This document shows positions 11,170 to 22,790 of a DNA stretch of 64,000 nucleotides, piece by piece. The DNA is from Liolophura sinensis (lineage: Eukaryota > Mollusca > Polyplacophora > Chitonida > Chitonidae). The translations under genes were made by a program, and so were the position numbers. The number at the start of each line of letters is the position of its first letter. Position 1 is the first letter of the stretch. Under the pieces are notes generated by a model. The model searched no databases and was not told the DNA's origin. It worked only from the letters and a program-made list of their open reading frames with translations. Location: assembly GCF_032854445.1 (NCBI RefSeq), contig NC_088307.1, forward strand, positions 9,870,017 through 9,934,016. Direction: 5' to 3'.

Positions 11170-12985
11170 GTCACTAATGCCCTTTTTGTGCTCAGCCATT
11201 AATGCCTCAATAAATCAGTAACCCGTATTGTACTGATCCAATAATGCCTCAATATATCAGTGACCTGTATTGTGCTTAGCCAGTAATGCCTCAATATATC
11301 AGTGACCTGTTTTGTGCATAGACAGTAATGCCTCAATAAATCAGTGACCCGTTTTGTGCTTCGCCAGTAATGCCTCAATAAATCAGTAGCCCGTTTTGTA
11401 CATAGCCAGTAATGCCTCAAGTAATCAGTGATTCGTTTTGTGCATAGCCAGTAATGCCTCAATATATCAGTGACCCGCTTTGTGCTTCGCCAGTACTGCC
11501 TCAATATATCAGTGACTCGTTTTGCGCGTAGCCAGTAATGCATCAATATATCATTGACCCGTTTTCTGCTGATCCATTAATGCCTCAATAAATCAGTGAC
11601 CCGTTTTATACATAGCCAGTAATGCCTCAATAAATCAGTGACCCGTTTTGTGCATAGTCAGTAATGCCTCAATATATCAGTGACCCGTTTTGTGCATAGC
11701 CAGTAGTGCCTCAATATATGAGTGACTCGTTTTGTGCATAGCCAGTAAAGCCTGAATAAATCAGTGATTCGTTTTGTGCTTAGCCAGTAATGTCTCAATG
11801 CATCAGTGACTCGTTTTGTGCTTCGCCAGTAATGCCTCAATACATCAGTGCCCCTTTTTATGCTGATCCATTAATGCCTCAATAAATCAGTGACCCGTTT
11901 TGTACATAGCCAGTAATGCCTCAATAAATCAGTGACCCGTATTGTGCTTCGCCAGTAATGCCTCAATATATCAGTGACCCGTTTTGTGCTTTGCCAGTAA
12001 TGTCTCAATATATCATTGACCCGTTTTGTGCTGATCCATTAATGCCTCAATAAATCAGTGACCCGTTTTGTACATAGCCAGTAATGCCTCAATTAATCGG
12101 TGACTCGTTTTGTGCATAGCCAGTAATGCCTCAATAAATCAGTGACCTGTTTTGTGCTTCGCCAGTAATGTCTCAATATATGAGTGACTCGTTTTGTGCA
12201 TAGTCAGTAATGCCTCAATATATCAGTGACTCGTTTTGTGCTCAGCCATTAATGCCTCAATAAATCAGTGACCCGTTTTGTACATAGCCAGTAATGCCCC
12301 AATAAATCAGTGACTCGTTTTGTGCTTCGCCAGTAAAGCCTCAATAAATCAGTGACCCTATTGTGCTTAGCCAGTAATGTCTCAATATATCTGTGAGCCG
12401 CATTGTGCTTAGCCAGGAATGTCTCAATAAATCAGTGACCCGTTTTGTGCTGATCCATTAATGCCTTAATAAATCAGTGGCCCGTTTTGTGCTGATACAT
12501 TAATGTCTCAATAAATCAGTAGCCCTTATTGTTCTTATCAGTAATGTCTCAATAAACCAGTGACTCGTTTTGTACATAGCCGGTAATGCCTCAGTATATC
12601 AGTGACTGGTTTTGTGTTTAGCCAGTAATGCTTCAATAAATCAGTGACCCGTTTTGTGCTTAGCCAGTAATGTCTCAATAAATCAGTGACTCGTTTTGTA
12701 CATAGCCGGTAATGCCTCAATATATCAGTGACTGGTTTTGTGTTTAGCCAGTAATGCTTCAATAAATCAGTGACTCTTTTTGTGCTTAGTCAGTAATGTC
12801 TCAATAAATCAGTGATTCGTTTTGTGCTTAGCCAGTAATGCCTCAATAAATCAGTGAATCATTTTGTGCTTAGCCTGTAATGCCTCAATATATCAGTGAC
12901 TCGTTTTGTGCATAGCCAGTAATGCCTCAATAAATCAGTGATTCGTTTTGTGCTTAGCCTGTAATGTCTCAATATACCTATTTTC
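11170..12985. repeat. 42-bp minisatellite, roughly 43 units
   Basis: The unit is cagtaatgcctcaataaatc followed by agtgacccgttttgtgctta and gc. Units vary at a few fixed positions (aaa/ata, acccg/actcg, gctta/gcata/gcttc), so subfamilies are interleaved, as in higher-order arrays. Because 42 is a multiple of three, minus-strand frames stay open (a 14-residue RHYWLSTKRVTDLL-type repeat). No start context, splice context or homology supports translation. Confidence 0.95.
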
Positions 12986-13265
12986 TGTTTCTGTGAGCTA
13001 CTTCTGTTTATGCTTTAAAACCCTGTTGTTTTCTTTATGTAAGCAATGCTTCAATAAACCAATGACCTATTTTCCGTTCAGTCATCATACTTCAAGAAAC
13101 CAATGACCTATTTTCTGTTCATGTAGTAATGCTCTAAGAATTGAATGACCTATTTTCTGTTCATGTAGTAATGCTCTAAGAATTGAATGACCTATTTTCT
13201 GTTCATGCTGTAATGCTCTAAGAATTGAATGACCAGTTTAGTCAGTATTGCTTCAATAAATGAAT
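12986..13265. repeat. Diverged relatives of the 42-bp unit
   Basis: Units such as gctctaagaattgaatgacc tattttctgttcatg (three near-identical, 13131-13235) follow the main array. They share the CAATGACC...GTTCA..GTAAT skeleton and are probably old edge copies or an independent re-amplification. Confidence 0.85.
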
Positions 13266-13339
13266 GTTTTTTTGTAAAGTTAGCGATTGAAATTTGCTAA
13301 ATGTCATTACCTGGTATATGCCAAGCCAAAAGAGCTATA

Positions 13340-13367
13340 ATCATTCATTCATTCATTCATTCATTCA
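13340..13367. repeat. (ATTC)n microsatellite
   Basis: Six to seven copies of 'cattc' steps, a typical SINE tail in this genome. Adjoining sequence to 13540 contains SINE-like blocks. Confidence 0.8.
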
Positions 13368-13439
13368 GAACCTCGCAGTAACCTTACAGTTTCCAGCACT
13401 GAAAGGCATACTGTGTAGTAAGACTTTATTGCACTCAGG

Positions 13440-13545
13440 GAAATGGTTGGGACGAAACCAGGGATAGGCAAAAACCACGACCGTCCGCAGGATGCTCGCC
13501 CACCTTCCCCATTGCGACCCGGATGTGATGTATGCTTAGCCAACA
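13440..13545 (-). mobile_element. SINE family 1-related fragment
   Basis: 'aaaccacgaccgtccgcagg' matches the reverse complement of the SINE core (cctgcggatggtcgtgggtt), but the flanks are divergent. Confidence 0.5.
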
Positions 13546-13907
13546 GGACCTCATATGGGGAACCCCTTCCCATCTAAAGTAATAGTAGGCTAAGTGGTTC
13601 AAAGCTGTGTAGTCTTGACTCATACCTCGCGATGACATCCTGTGGGAAATTGGTGATACAGTACCAGAAAATATACAAAAAGAGAGAAGTTTGCCACGCC
13701 ATTGTATGGTAATTCGCATGTCCGTACTCCCTCTGGTCTGATAGGTCACTAGCTGCATGGGGCGACATTTCTAAAGACATACGAGGCGATACCAAGGAAG
13801 TATGGGAAGTAATCGGTCGTCTGAACGTAACCATCAGCATGTACTGTGAGTTTCGCAAGAATGCGCTGTGACGTGTTCGAGTATAAACTAGAAATGATAG
13901 ATCGCCT

Positions 13908-13940
13908 ATTGCTGTGACTGTGTTAACCAGTCACAGCAAT
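13908..13940. repeat. Perfect short inverted repeat (hairpin)
   Basis: Arms attgctgtgactg (13908-13920) and cagtcacagcaat (13928-13940) are exact complements of 13 bp around a 7-nt loop (tgttaac). No protein-coding context is seen. Confidence 0.85.
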
Positions 13941-14186
13941 ATCATTCATTTACCAAATAAACATACAGGGGAGTAACCCCATTCGCCCACATCTTGACAA
14001 CTGAAGAAGTGGCGGTGCACACAAGTACTTTCGATCTATAAATAAAATATCTACATTGGGCGTAGCCCGAGTAACCAAATTAACCAGTGACTGAGTCAAC
14101 GGCTATATTTAGTTAATGACCGCTTAAAATTCGTCTTTCGGGAAAGTGATACTACATTATATCTGGCGACAGTGAAAGGCTGTGTG

Positions 14187-14330
14187 CTAAGCCAGTAAAG
14201 TTTCAATAAATCAATGACGTATTGTATTCTAAGCCATATAGTGTATAATTAAATCAATAACCTATGGTATGGTTAGCAAACAACTCTTCAATATACAATG
14301 ATCTGTTCTTATTTCTTTTAAGCCACTAAT
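14187..14330. repeat. Isolated old copies of the 42-bp repeat family
   Basis: Three degenerate units ('gtttcaataaatcaatgacg', 'ataattaaatcaataacct', 'cttcaatatacaatgatctg') lie 1 kb beyond the main array. Confidence 0.6.
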
Positions 14331-14355
14331 GCATCAGTATACCAGGACCCTTCCT

Positions 14356-14450
14356 CGGTTTCCTACCACCATAATGCTGGCCTCCGTCACTTAGCGAAAT
14401 ATTGTTGAGCACGGCGTAAAACACCAGTCAGATAAATAAATAAAAAATAC
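14356..14450 (+). mobile_element. SINE family 1, 3' end
   Basis: Contains 'cctcggtttcctaccaccat', 'ataatgctggcc', 'gagcacggcgtaaaacacca' and the tail 'gataaataaataaa'. It is 5' truncated. Confidence 0.85.
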
Positions 14451-14537
14451 GGTATTATAGGGCCAGTCAGTATAGGTTTGTTTATTTATTCTCTGTTTAC
14501 TTCGCTGTATTAAGTTTTGATTCCCGTCTAAACCTTA

Positions 14538-14782
14538 CACTCCAAGAATTAATCTGTCAATTTAACAGAAAGCCTGTTGTCTGAGTGGTGCTAGTATGTA
14601 TTCTGTCATTTTAACACACTGTACTTTCATATTCCTCTTATTCTAATGGAATCTTAATGTTGAATTAATTGCGTGTCATATTCAACAGAACAATTTGCTG
14701 GAATAACAGAATATATTTTATATTGTAGCATCATTCAGACAACAGACTTTCTGTTAAAATGAACAGATTAATTCTTTGAGTG
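14538..14782. mobile_element. MITE family A, copy 2
   Basis: TIRs CACTCCAAGAATTAATCTG and CAGATTAATTCTTTGAGTG bound about 245 bp flanked by TA (536-537 and 783-784 in the 14 kb block). The inner inverted blocks 'aacagaaagcctgttgtctg' and 'cagacaacagactttctgtt' match copy 1. Confidence 0.85.
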
Positions 14783-14799
14783 TACGTAGGTCAATATCT

Positions 14800-16300
14800 A
14801 GGCAATGACAGTCACCGGCTACCGCGTGACCAACTATCACACTATCGTCGCTGCTCAAGGGTTACTATGTATGCCGTAGTAGTTTACATTGATGTGTTCA
14901 CACCTACTTTTTTATATTTTTTTTCTGTAGCAATGATTCTGTTTATTGAATATATACACAAAGAGTATGTTCCGCTTCTGTGCATAGGGACAAATGCCTC
15001 TTTTAATACAGAGAAAATGTACGACATTGTGTGAGCCGATTTAAGCGTCTTTCAAGGAAAAGAACCAGTAAACATGGTAACGATCAACAGTGTTAAGCTA
15101 TACAGTCTAGGTGCCAGACGAGACTTGGAGCGAGTCCAACAAAACACAGTTCTCAAAGGTATATGGATACGTGCCAGTCACTTACAGTAAAGGTTCAGCA
15201 AACTGTGCCAGTTTATGTTCGTTAACATTAATTTGTTTTCAAGCTATTCACAGGCACAAGTCGCACACAGGCCTTTTAGTTAGGCCAAAAGTGAAATCCA
15301 GTCAGAAGAAAGTTTAGTTTGGGCATTCTGAGAGTGTACTTGTAACGTGAACTACATATTGGTAATTGGAGCTAAGAGAGGCGTTAGTTGATACTACATG
15401 TATTTGGATGAGCAATTAGAACGAAACCTTGATTGAGATAAAGGATTTGAACCGCTACAGAAATTCTTTTATTATATTTCTTCATATACTATCAAGTAAT
15501 ATGTTAGATAAATTTAAATATATTATTGTAAATCTATGCAGATTATATACAGTATTCTTCCAATGAAAGCTCAACGATATTTAATTCAGCTAACAGCATA
15601 TCCTATAATTACATTGAGAATGGGGGGCACCTGTTCATCAGCTTCGTAATACATGTCAGTTAAAGACACTGTCATATATTCAAGGTATATTTCGTAATAC
15701 GAAACTTCCAAATACCAACATCAGACGGAAAAGGATGTTATCATATTCATTTAACGGCATGCGGTAGACTGATGGTTAGCTGCGAATATTTTAGCTTGAC
15801 CTGTTCTATCTACATAACAACTTCAACCGCAAACCGGCGAAGCCCTTGCGTCATTTCACAGACGATCTGTTACTGTGAGCAGGTTGGTAGTCGACCGTCT
15901 AGTTTTCCCGTCTACTTGCCAGGGGTCCTTTATAAGAGGCCGAATTTCACATCTTGCGCGTGACCATTTGGCAACAATCACACTGTCGTCGCTACTCTTC
16001 TATCTACGTTGCTCGTAGGGTCTCAGTGATAATAACTAACGGTGAGCCATGCACGTGTGGCCGTTGGCGCAATTTGCGCATGTTTGTACTCGACACGTGA
16101 GGATGTTCGCCTGTTCACTCCTAGGGGATTAAAATCGTACTTACCAATTTTTCAGTCATATGACGAGGGTGTATTTAGGTGTGTACATATCCAACGAAGC
16201 ATCATGCCGAATACACCAGACATGACACCCCACCGAATCACATTACACAGACACCGGCCAACCAATCCCGTTTCCTTGTCCTAATCTGTCAGTGCTGAGC
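14800..16300. other. Stretch without a recognisable gene; dispersed-repeat fragments
   Basis: No supported ORF. Two copies of a dispersed block ('cgtgaccaactatcacacta tcgtcg' at about 14825 and 'cgtgaccatttggcaacaat' at about 15958) also occur at about 19550 (inverted), 20545 and 42560. Confidence 0.55.
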
Positions 16301-16315
16301 ACAAAACACCATTTT

Positions 16316-16412
16316 CAAAGTCTTTGGTATAAACCGACCTGGATTTGAACCCACGTCTCCTGACTTCGAACACCGTAACCAATGGGCCACCGAAGCGGTC
16401 TGTAAGTTTGTC
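16316..16412 (-). mobile_element. tRNA-derived SINE head (family 3)
   Basis: On the minus strand an A-box-like 'tggcccattggtt' and a B-box-like 'gggttcaaatcc' have tRNA-like spacing. There is no complete cloverleaf, so a SINE head is preferred to a functional tRNA gene. Confidence 0.6.
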
Positions 16413-16532
16413 TCATTATTAACATACATTGTAGGTGCAAATGGACGGTTATCACATAGGCACATAGACATAGGTAGAGAAAGATATAAAAAGATACACA
16501 GATACACATTTTAGTTCTGAGAAGGACGGTCA

Positions 16533-16698
16533 TTAGATCTACAAGCAGTTCATTAAACCCTGTACTAACCACAACATAAAGTTACACGCAGTTCAATACA
16601 CCCTGTACTAACCACAACATAAAGTTACACGCAGTTCAATAAACCCTGTACTAACCACAACAGAAAGTTACACGCAGTTCAATAATCCCTGTCCTTTA
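16533..16698. repeat. 43-bp tandem repeat, about three and a half units
   Basis: Unit acacgcagttcaataaaccc tgtactaaccacaacataaagtt repeated with few changes. Confidence 0.9.
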
Positions 16699-16844
16699 CC
16701 AGAAATGTTCATTATAAATCTAACATGCATTAAATGTTCATTTCACCACCTGTGAGTAAACTAATGAATGTTCCGCTTTAATTTAGCTTTAACATTCAAA
16801 TATCCAGGCTATGAGGTGGTTTTACTAAGCGACCTTATCTGGTG

Positions 16845-17102
16845 TTAACTGGCACTCCTGCATCCTGTAGACAAGGACTTTGGGGATTTCACAAAACTGG
16901 GAGGTGGCACACGTGCTGGAACGGTTGTCGACTCAGTCGTTGGAGGAATCTGCGCATCCCTTCCGGCTGTTGGTAGTTTCTGGCTGTCTGGAACAGACAT
17001 CACCTGCTTCAGCTTTTTACGTATGATTTCTCCTTTCCCAGTGCAAATGTTGTACGATCTCAGAGTGGACGCCTCCCCAACCACAACTGCGCGTTCACCC
17101 AA
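16845..17102 (-). pseudogene. Gypsy pol C-terminal tail
   Basis: 'GERAVVVGEASTLRSYNI' resembles the region after integrase, followed by a Pro/Thr-rich tail. Its frame is separated from integrase by degenerate sequence (17103-17243). Confidence 0.55.
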
Positions 17103-17243
17103 CGTTTTGTCGTGGTCTGTTCGAACACGAACTGTGTCACATGGATGTAAGTCGGTAGGAGTTTCACTGAGCTCTTCCTGTTATAGAAATATTTATACTG
17201 GCGTTTTGACTGATCATCATTTTGTTCCACAACTTCATTATCG

Positions 17244-17999
17244 TTATCCCTCCTTTCTGCAAATCTTAGGAAGACTGGGGAAAACAGTGCAAATTTTCCG
17301 GCTCATCATCAGTTCAGCGGGACTGAAGCCGGTTAATTCTAAGGGTGTAGATCTGTAGCTAAGGAGAGCTAACGGTGGATCCTCTTGTTTCACAATACGT
17401 TTTGCTGTTTGCATTGCACGCTCAGCCATGTCAGTTGACTAAGGATATCGAGCACTCGACGTTATGTATGTGAATCTGTACTCCTTGGCGAATTTTTCTG
17501 AGGAATACTGTGGTCCGTTATCACTGACAACTTCCAAAGGGACACCACATCGCGCGAATACACTCTTGATCTTGGCTATCGTCGCCACACTGGTTGTTTC
17601 TGGCAAGTATGCTAGTTCGATAAATGTAGCGTAATGGTCCACTATCACGAGGTATGTTCTTCCATTGTATGTTAGCAAGTCCGTTCCAACTCGTTCCCAC
17701 GATCCATTTGGAAGCTCTCTTGATTTTAACGGTTCTCGGGTTTGAGCTGATCTTTGTATTTGACAATGTTGACAGTTTCTAACAGTGTCCCTAATATCGC
17801 GTCCAATGCCATACCACCAAACTCCAGTGTTCGATCTTTCCTTACAGTTTGTAATACCTTGATGACCATGGTGAATAACCTTCATATTCACGTCTCGAAG
17901 TGCTTTCGGGATTACAATTTTGTCATCATAAATTAACCGTTTCTCAGCGACAGGCAGATGTGACCTAACAGAATGTAGATTCTTCAGATTGGAACTCAT
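17244..17999 (-). pseudogene. Gypsy integrase fragment
   Basis: Seen: an HHCC zinc-binding region ('HHGHQGITNC ... NCQHCQ'), then the core with 'GTDLL', 'VDHYATF' and 'VSDNGPQYSS', matching the D,D part of the DDE catalytic triad. An in-frame stop at 17439-17441 splits it from 17429-17244, which holds the downstream '[10 protein letters not shown]', '[10 protein letters not shown]' and 'SPAELMMSR' blocks. It is inactive in this form. Confidence 0.85.
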
Positions 18000-18074
18000 G
18001 TCGGCGCAATATCTTGGCCATCCGTTAACCGTGTGCTCAGTTGCCTTCTGCAGGACGTGATGGGGTTGTACAGC

Positions 18075-18755
18075 TCACCTGAATTCTTCCAGTCGATCGT
18101 ATGAGACTGGCCACTGCTCAGTGACTCCATGAACATACGCGTTAGTTTCATTATCCAATTTGATTTCTTCTTTATTGTTAATTTCCAGTGGGTGTCTTGA
18201 CAAAGTATCTGCTAGAATCAGCTGTTTACCCGGGACACGCTCAGTTACAGGATTGTACCGCATTATTCTCATGAGTAACCGTTGACAACGCAATGGTACA
18301 GTGTTTAAGTCTGTTCCATTAATTAGCGTTACTTGGGGGTTGTGATTTGTTTGTAGCCAAAAACGTGCAAGTTTTCACAGATACCGATCGAATTTTTTTC
18401 GTATGTTCACACTGACGCAAGACACTCTTTTTTCTGTTTGAGCGTACCTAGTCTCTGCTGGGAGGAGTGTACGGGATGTGAATGCCACTCGTTTTAATAC
18501 ATTGTTGCTTTCCTACATGAGAACAGCGCCTATCCCGTAACTGCTGGCATCGGCGCAAATAATTGTTGACTTTGTTGCGTTATAGTAGGCAAATGTTGGT
18601 ACACTACTTAACGCCTGCGTGATTGCTTTAAATGCACTGTCCAATGCAAAGATCCATGTCCATGCGGCATCTTGCTTCAATAAATCATTTAGTGGCTTCA
18701 TCAGACTGGCAAGGTTTGGAATGAACGATCCCAAGTAGTTTATGATACCCCGCAT
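18075..18755 (-). pseudogene. Gypsy pol fragment: RT end and RNase H
   Basis: 18755-18513 contains 'FIPNLASLMKPLNDLL' followed by 'ADASSYGIGAVLM', the RT thumb and start of RNase H in Ty3/Gypsy pol. 18293-18075 contains 'LMRIMRYNPVTERVPGKQ' and 'LADTLSRHP', the conserved end of RNase H. The two parts are separated by frame breaks between 18512 and 18294. Confidence 0.85.
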
Positions 18756-18782
18756 TCGTTGTAAATCTTTATTTACATTAAA

Positions 18783-18959
18783 TTAAATGTCAGTTAAATT
18801 GTCTGACGAGATGTTCACTTTCTGGTCCCACTGACTTGGATCTCCGCATCGTCTTTGAACAGTTTTGATGCGACCCTGAACTTTCCGAATCTGGTTTTCC
18901 ACTCCTGTCATTGATTTGGTTTGGGTCTCCATCGGGCCTGGAGGCTTTATGCCAGACAT
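18783..18959 (-). pseudogene. Gypsy gag N-terminal fragment
   Basis: A 58-codon ORF starting MSGIKPPGPMETQTK. A 'KPPGP' start is typical of Gypsy gag proteins. It ends at a stop directly before the RT-derived sequence, which marks a deletion junction. Confidence 0.5.
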
Positions 18960-19339
18960 CCTAACACAAATTCACTCAGAATTGCTGTCCACACAACTGT
19001 CCCGTTTTAATTCACAAATCAGGCTTTGAGATTCATCCCACTTAATCTGACACTATGTGAATATTACTTCGTTAAGTCATGATTGCTCTTTCGACAACCT
19101 TTATTCACTAGTATCTTTACCTCATCTTGGTACATGGCATAACTTTAGATGACAAGCGTTAGCTAGACATTTGACACATCTGTGACGACTGTCAATCATC
19201 AGTAAACCTCAAACTGCGTCATCATCACGTGAACATCAAACCACTTCCACGTGATTTACAGCCCTAGCTATTGTTATGCAGTGTCGTCATGGCGGACCTG
19301 GTTTAATCCTGTTCTCAACACGACATGGCCGCATTATTG

Positions 19340-19385
19340 CCGACGTGACGTTAAGCCAATTTAAATCATTCATTCATTCATTCAT
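19340..19385 (+). mobile_element. SINE 3' end with ATTC tail
   Basis: 'gccgacgtgacgttaagcca' followed by (attc)n. The same end occurs at about 22408-22446 ('gccgacgtggcgttaaacca'). Confidence 0.6.
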
Positions 19386-19539
19386 CCTGTCAGCTATTCA
19401 TTCCGCGCTGTTGGCTCCAGATATATTTATACATCGGCACATTATATACATTTTGCATGCATTTTGTCATGAACTTAAGCACAAAATATTGAAACTATTT
19501 TGTATTATAAGTTAAACATAATAAAAAACAGAATAAAGG

Positions 19540-20600
19540 GCAAAATCAGAGCAGCGACGACAGTGTGATGATTGGCAAATAGCCATGTTCATGAAATATG
19601 GGGTTTACCTATTTATCTTTGTCAGTTTAAAACAGGTTGGCACAGAAAAGGTAAATCCAGACTCGACCCCACGACGTTTAGCGATGGAATTTTTTCAGTC
19701 CATACAAAGGTCAAACAGAGGTCGTCCAGGTCAAAGGTCTAGGGTATCATCTTGACTATGAAGGAATCTATGTCCCAAAATGACCTTTCGCCCAACTGTT
19801 AGAAGTAACAATTTCTGTGCAAATGATGTCCTGTGGTTAAAAAAAAAAATTGCACTACTTTCAGTTGGCTACAACAACTATGACGATTCTAGGATCCATA
19901 CAATTACAAATATAATACTGAGTTTATGTGTCATATGTTTTAAGGCTGTTAAAAAAAATATATAAAATATTACTTTCGAAAAATTTTATGAATCAGCTAT
20001 GGACCATTCCCCGTTTTATCGCCTGACGTCCAGTTTTCTCTAATAAGTTTCCTCGAAATATAAAATTTTGCACCGATTACACCAAAAAAAGGTTTAACTC
20101 AGTGACCAACTGTATGGTACTGCTTTCAATTTCGCAAAAAATTTCCAAACGGGTTTCTTGTGTTTAATTATGAAGTTGTGGAAGTTTCCTTTGTGCAAAT
20201 TATTCCTAACGTATTTTTTAATAGTATAAATCTTTATATAATTGTACAGTATAACATGGTATGGAAAGTGTCCGCTTATCCTTCTTTGCAACTGACCAAC
20301 TTTCCAACGTGTGAGGCAAACATCTTTGCATTGTTTTAATGTTATTGTATGTTAAATGTGATGACAACACAGCATATTGAGTGATTCTAGACTAATTGCA
20401 ATTAACACAAAAGCATTTTTTTTAACAAAACCTAATTCTGCTTGAGCCATGTTGCTAGGAGACGTGCAATTTGCTACAATTCATACATTTACATAAAACC
20501 GTAACCGAGGTAAATTGACAAAAGGCCATATTTCACAGGTTACGTGTGACCATTTGTCGGCTATCACATTGTCATGGCTTTTCTGACTTTACTCTCTACG
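19540..20600. other. Stretch without a recognisable gene
   Basis: No supported exon. It holds inverted and direct copies of a dispersed block ('agcgacgacagtgtgatgat' at about 19550; 'ttacgtgtgaccatttgtcg' at about 20540). Confidence 0.5.
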
Positions 20601-20690
20601 CTTTACGTCCTTAATTATACCGATTTCTGGGCTCGAACTCACACCTGTTGAGTGCGTGGAATTGAAAGATGGACACAACCTGCCCAAATA
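20600..20690 (-). mobile_element. Possible tRNA-SINE head fragment
   Basis: The minus strand has a B-box-like 'gagttcgagcccagaa' only. No convincing A box was seen. Confidence 0.3.
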
Positions 20691-21004
20691 TCCAAAAACA
20701 CAAATGAGAGGGTTAAGGGAAGGTTGAATAGTAATATTGCGTAATGTTTCATTAACACACCTAATTAATATAAACAATTTAGAACACATATTTGGCTTAT
20801 TATTTTTCTTAACAGTCGTCATGTATAAATCTTTTGTGCGCCCCTCTTACACTGATGGATCCACTTCAACTCACCTGACTCCAAATGCCGCCGGCTGACC
20901 TCTAGTCGTTTGCTTTGTGTTTGTGTCAAGCTTGTGTCTGGAGTAACCACTGCCCTACGGTCGTGTGCATATACCTAGGCCAACCGTTCAAGCAACGGGA
21001 AAAT

Positions 21005-21290
21005 TCCTGGGGAATCCCGCTGGAAAGTACATTCAATGCCCTGGATAAGCACTATCCAATCAGACAGCCATTTAACTCAGTAGTTCAAGGACCAGGGTAG
21101 GCTCAACCAGTAAAAGCTCAATAACGTAAGAACCTGTTCTGGGGAATCCCGCTGGAAAGTACAGTCAATGACCTGGATAAGCACTATCAAATCAGACAGC
21201 CATTAAGCTCAGTAGGTCAAGGGACAGGGTAGGTTCAGCCAGTAATGGCTCAATAACGTAAGAACCTGTCAACTGCTTATCCAGTAAAAG
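21005..21290. repeat. Two-copy tandem duplication of about 118 bp
   Basis: 'ggggaatcccgctggaaagt' to 'cagccatt..actcagtag' is repeated with a spacing of about 130 bp. The junction contains 'gctcaataacgtaagaacct', reminiscent of the 42-bp family. Confidence 0.8.
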
Positions 21291-21297
21291 TAACTCT

Positions 21298-21385
21298 TTC
21301 TGGTTTCCTTCCACCATAATGCTGGCCGTCGTCATAGAAATCAAATATTCTTGAGTAAAACACTATTCAAATAAATAATTATATA
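21298..21385 (+). mobile_element. SINE family 1, 3' end (diverged)
   Basis: 'ggtttccttccaccataatg', 'ctggccgtcgtcata' and 'attcttgagtaaaacac' followed by an AAAT-type tail. Confidence 0.75.
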
Positions 21386-21611
21386 AATCAATAATTCAAG
21401 GTGTGGATTTAATCCCGGCCTTCGACAAAGAATTTGTGGATTCCACCGCTGTCTCTTCGTAGAGGCCTTGGTAATAATCATCGGTTGAAAAAGCCCATGT
21501 GAACGTTTTCGTACTCTGGCGTTCGTTTTGTCTTTCTGTTAAATGATGTGCAAAGTATGTATACGTCATAGGAGCTTGCCTTGGGTCACTGATTCGCACC
21601 GCACACTTCGA

Positions 21612-21963
21612 TTTAATGTAGTTGGTAGAGCGTCCGCTTCGGGAACGGTAGATCCAGGATCAGTCCTGGATCGAGTCACATCTAAGACTTTAAAAGAGGA
21701 AGTTGTAACTTTCTCGCTTGGCGTTCAACATGAAGGGGATAGTGCAACGACTGGTTGACCCGTATCAGTATAAAGCCTCGGGCGTGGCGAATTACTTGCC
21801 TTCGGTAAGTCATCTCAGAGAAGCAGCACTAGATAAAAGAGCGGTGGAAATCCGTCCTGCGACAAGGAGGTACATTACATACACCCTAAGGATTCCTTCA
21901 TCGTCATATGACTGAAAAATTGTGAGCACGACGTTAAACCCCAAATCACTCACTCACTCACTC
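21612..21963 (+). mobile_element. SINE family 2, near full length, ACTC tail
   Basis: The tRNA-like head has 'tagttggtagagcgtccgct' (A box) and 'ctggatcgagtcac' (B box). The body ends 'ttgtgagcacgacgttaaac' followed by (actc)n. The 3' half is shared with 30412-30626, and the same architecture is seen at 43536-43840. Confidence 0.85.
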
Positions 21964-22407
21964 GATTTAATGTACCTATAAAGGTGAAACGCTCGCTAAA
22001 GTGAAAAAAAAAATAGGATGGCGTTAAAAAACTAACAATCAAACTCAAATGACTAATCAACCAATCCTACAAGTAAAAATAGTTATAAATTTCCGTCCCT
22101 ACATTAATACGTGTGCCGAACACATGCGGGCAAAAGTTATATTAGTGCAATCTAACCGTAAAGACTATATTAACAATTATGTAACCAGCACTATTTAGTG
22201 TAAATTTACTGGCTGTGTAAAGTAATTAGATAGCTGTCTTGCGATTTTGCGATAAAACGTGCGCTAAAGTTACAGACAATTTTGTATGTACAGTGTATAT
22301 TAATGAAAAGCAGGTGGACTCCATGGAACTTTATGTAAAACTATTTAAACGAAGATACACGTGCTGTCGATCTCTTATTTACCTCTCGCAACGATAATGC
22401 TAAAATA

Positions 22408-22446
22408 TCGCCGACGTGGCGTTAAACCATAATCATTCATTCATTA
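22408..22446 (+). mobile_element. SINE 3' end with ATTC tail
   Basis: 'gccgacgtggcgttaaacca' plus (attc)n, a short fragment. Confidence 0.55.
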
Positions 22447-22667
22447 TTACTGACCTGCATTTATCAAATGCATCAGACTTGAGCCAAAAATTCAAACACA
22501 GCTTCATGTACAATTAAAATATTTTGCTAGAGGAAGTTTAGACTTTATACACTGATCTTTTACTGCATATTAGTACACTATCCACTATTTGAGCTCTTTT
22601 CCCTTCGGAGTTCTGTATTTTAAGCAGGTGCAATTTCTGACATGTCTAATAAATGTGAGTTTTGGGA

Positions 22668-22790
22668 CCGCACTGCTTCAAATGGTTAAATCGCTGGCCT
22701 TCTCCGAGGATTATGCATTGACCAGTGAGGTCGCTCGATCGAATCCAGCTCTAGGTTTTGCTGCGACTTTACGTCAGGTACTGTATATAA
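22668..22790 (+). mobile_element. tRNA-derived SINE head (family 3)
   Basis: 'tggttaaatcgctggcc' and 'gaggtcgctcgatcgaatcc' resemble A and B boxes with a long variable loop. The same 'gtgaggtcgc..tcgaatcc' head is found near 38450. Confidence 0.55.

Larger units (their letters stand above)
16845..18959 (-). mobile_element. Decayed Ty3/Gypsy LTR-retrotransposon remnant
   Basis: The minus strand carries, in transcription order, a gag-like start (18959-18783), the end of reverse transcriptase running into RNase H (18755-18075), integrase (17999-17244) and a short C-terminal region (17102-16845). Several frames are broken by stops and shifts. Most of gag, protease and the reverse-transcriptase catalytic core are absent between about 18783 and 18755, indicating an internal deletion. 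No clear LTR or primer-binding site was found on either side. The element is non-functional as it stands. Confidence 0.85.

Noticed and set aside
11199..12762. Minus-strand ORFs with a 14-residue repeat (RHYWLSTKRVTDLL)
   Set aside because: By-product of the 42-bp minisatellite; frames break where units change length and there is no supporting gene context.
16316..16412. Functional tRNA gene on the minus strand
   Set aside because: A/B-box-like motifs only; no paired acceptor stem or complete cloverleaf can be drawn. A SINE head fits better. The same applies to 21612, 22668, 38400, 43536 and 51677.
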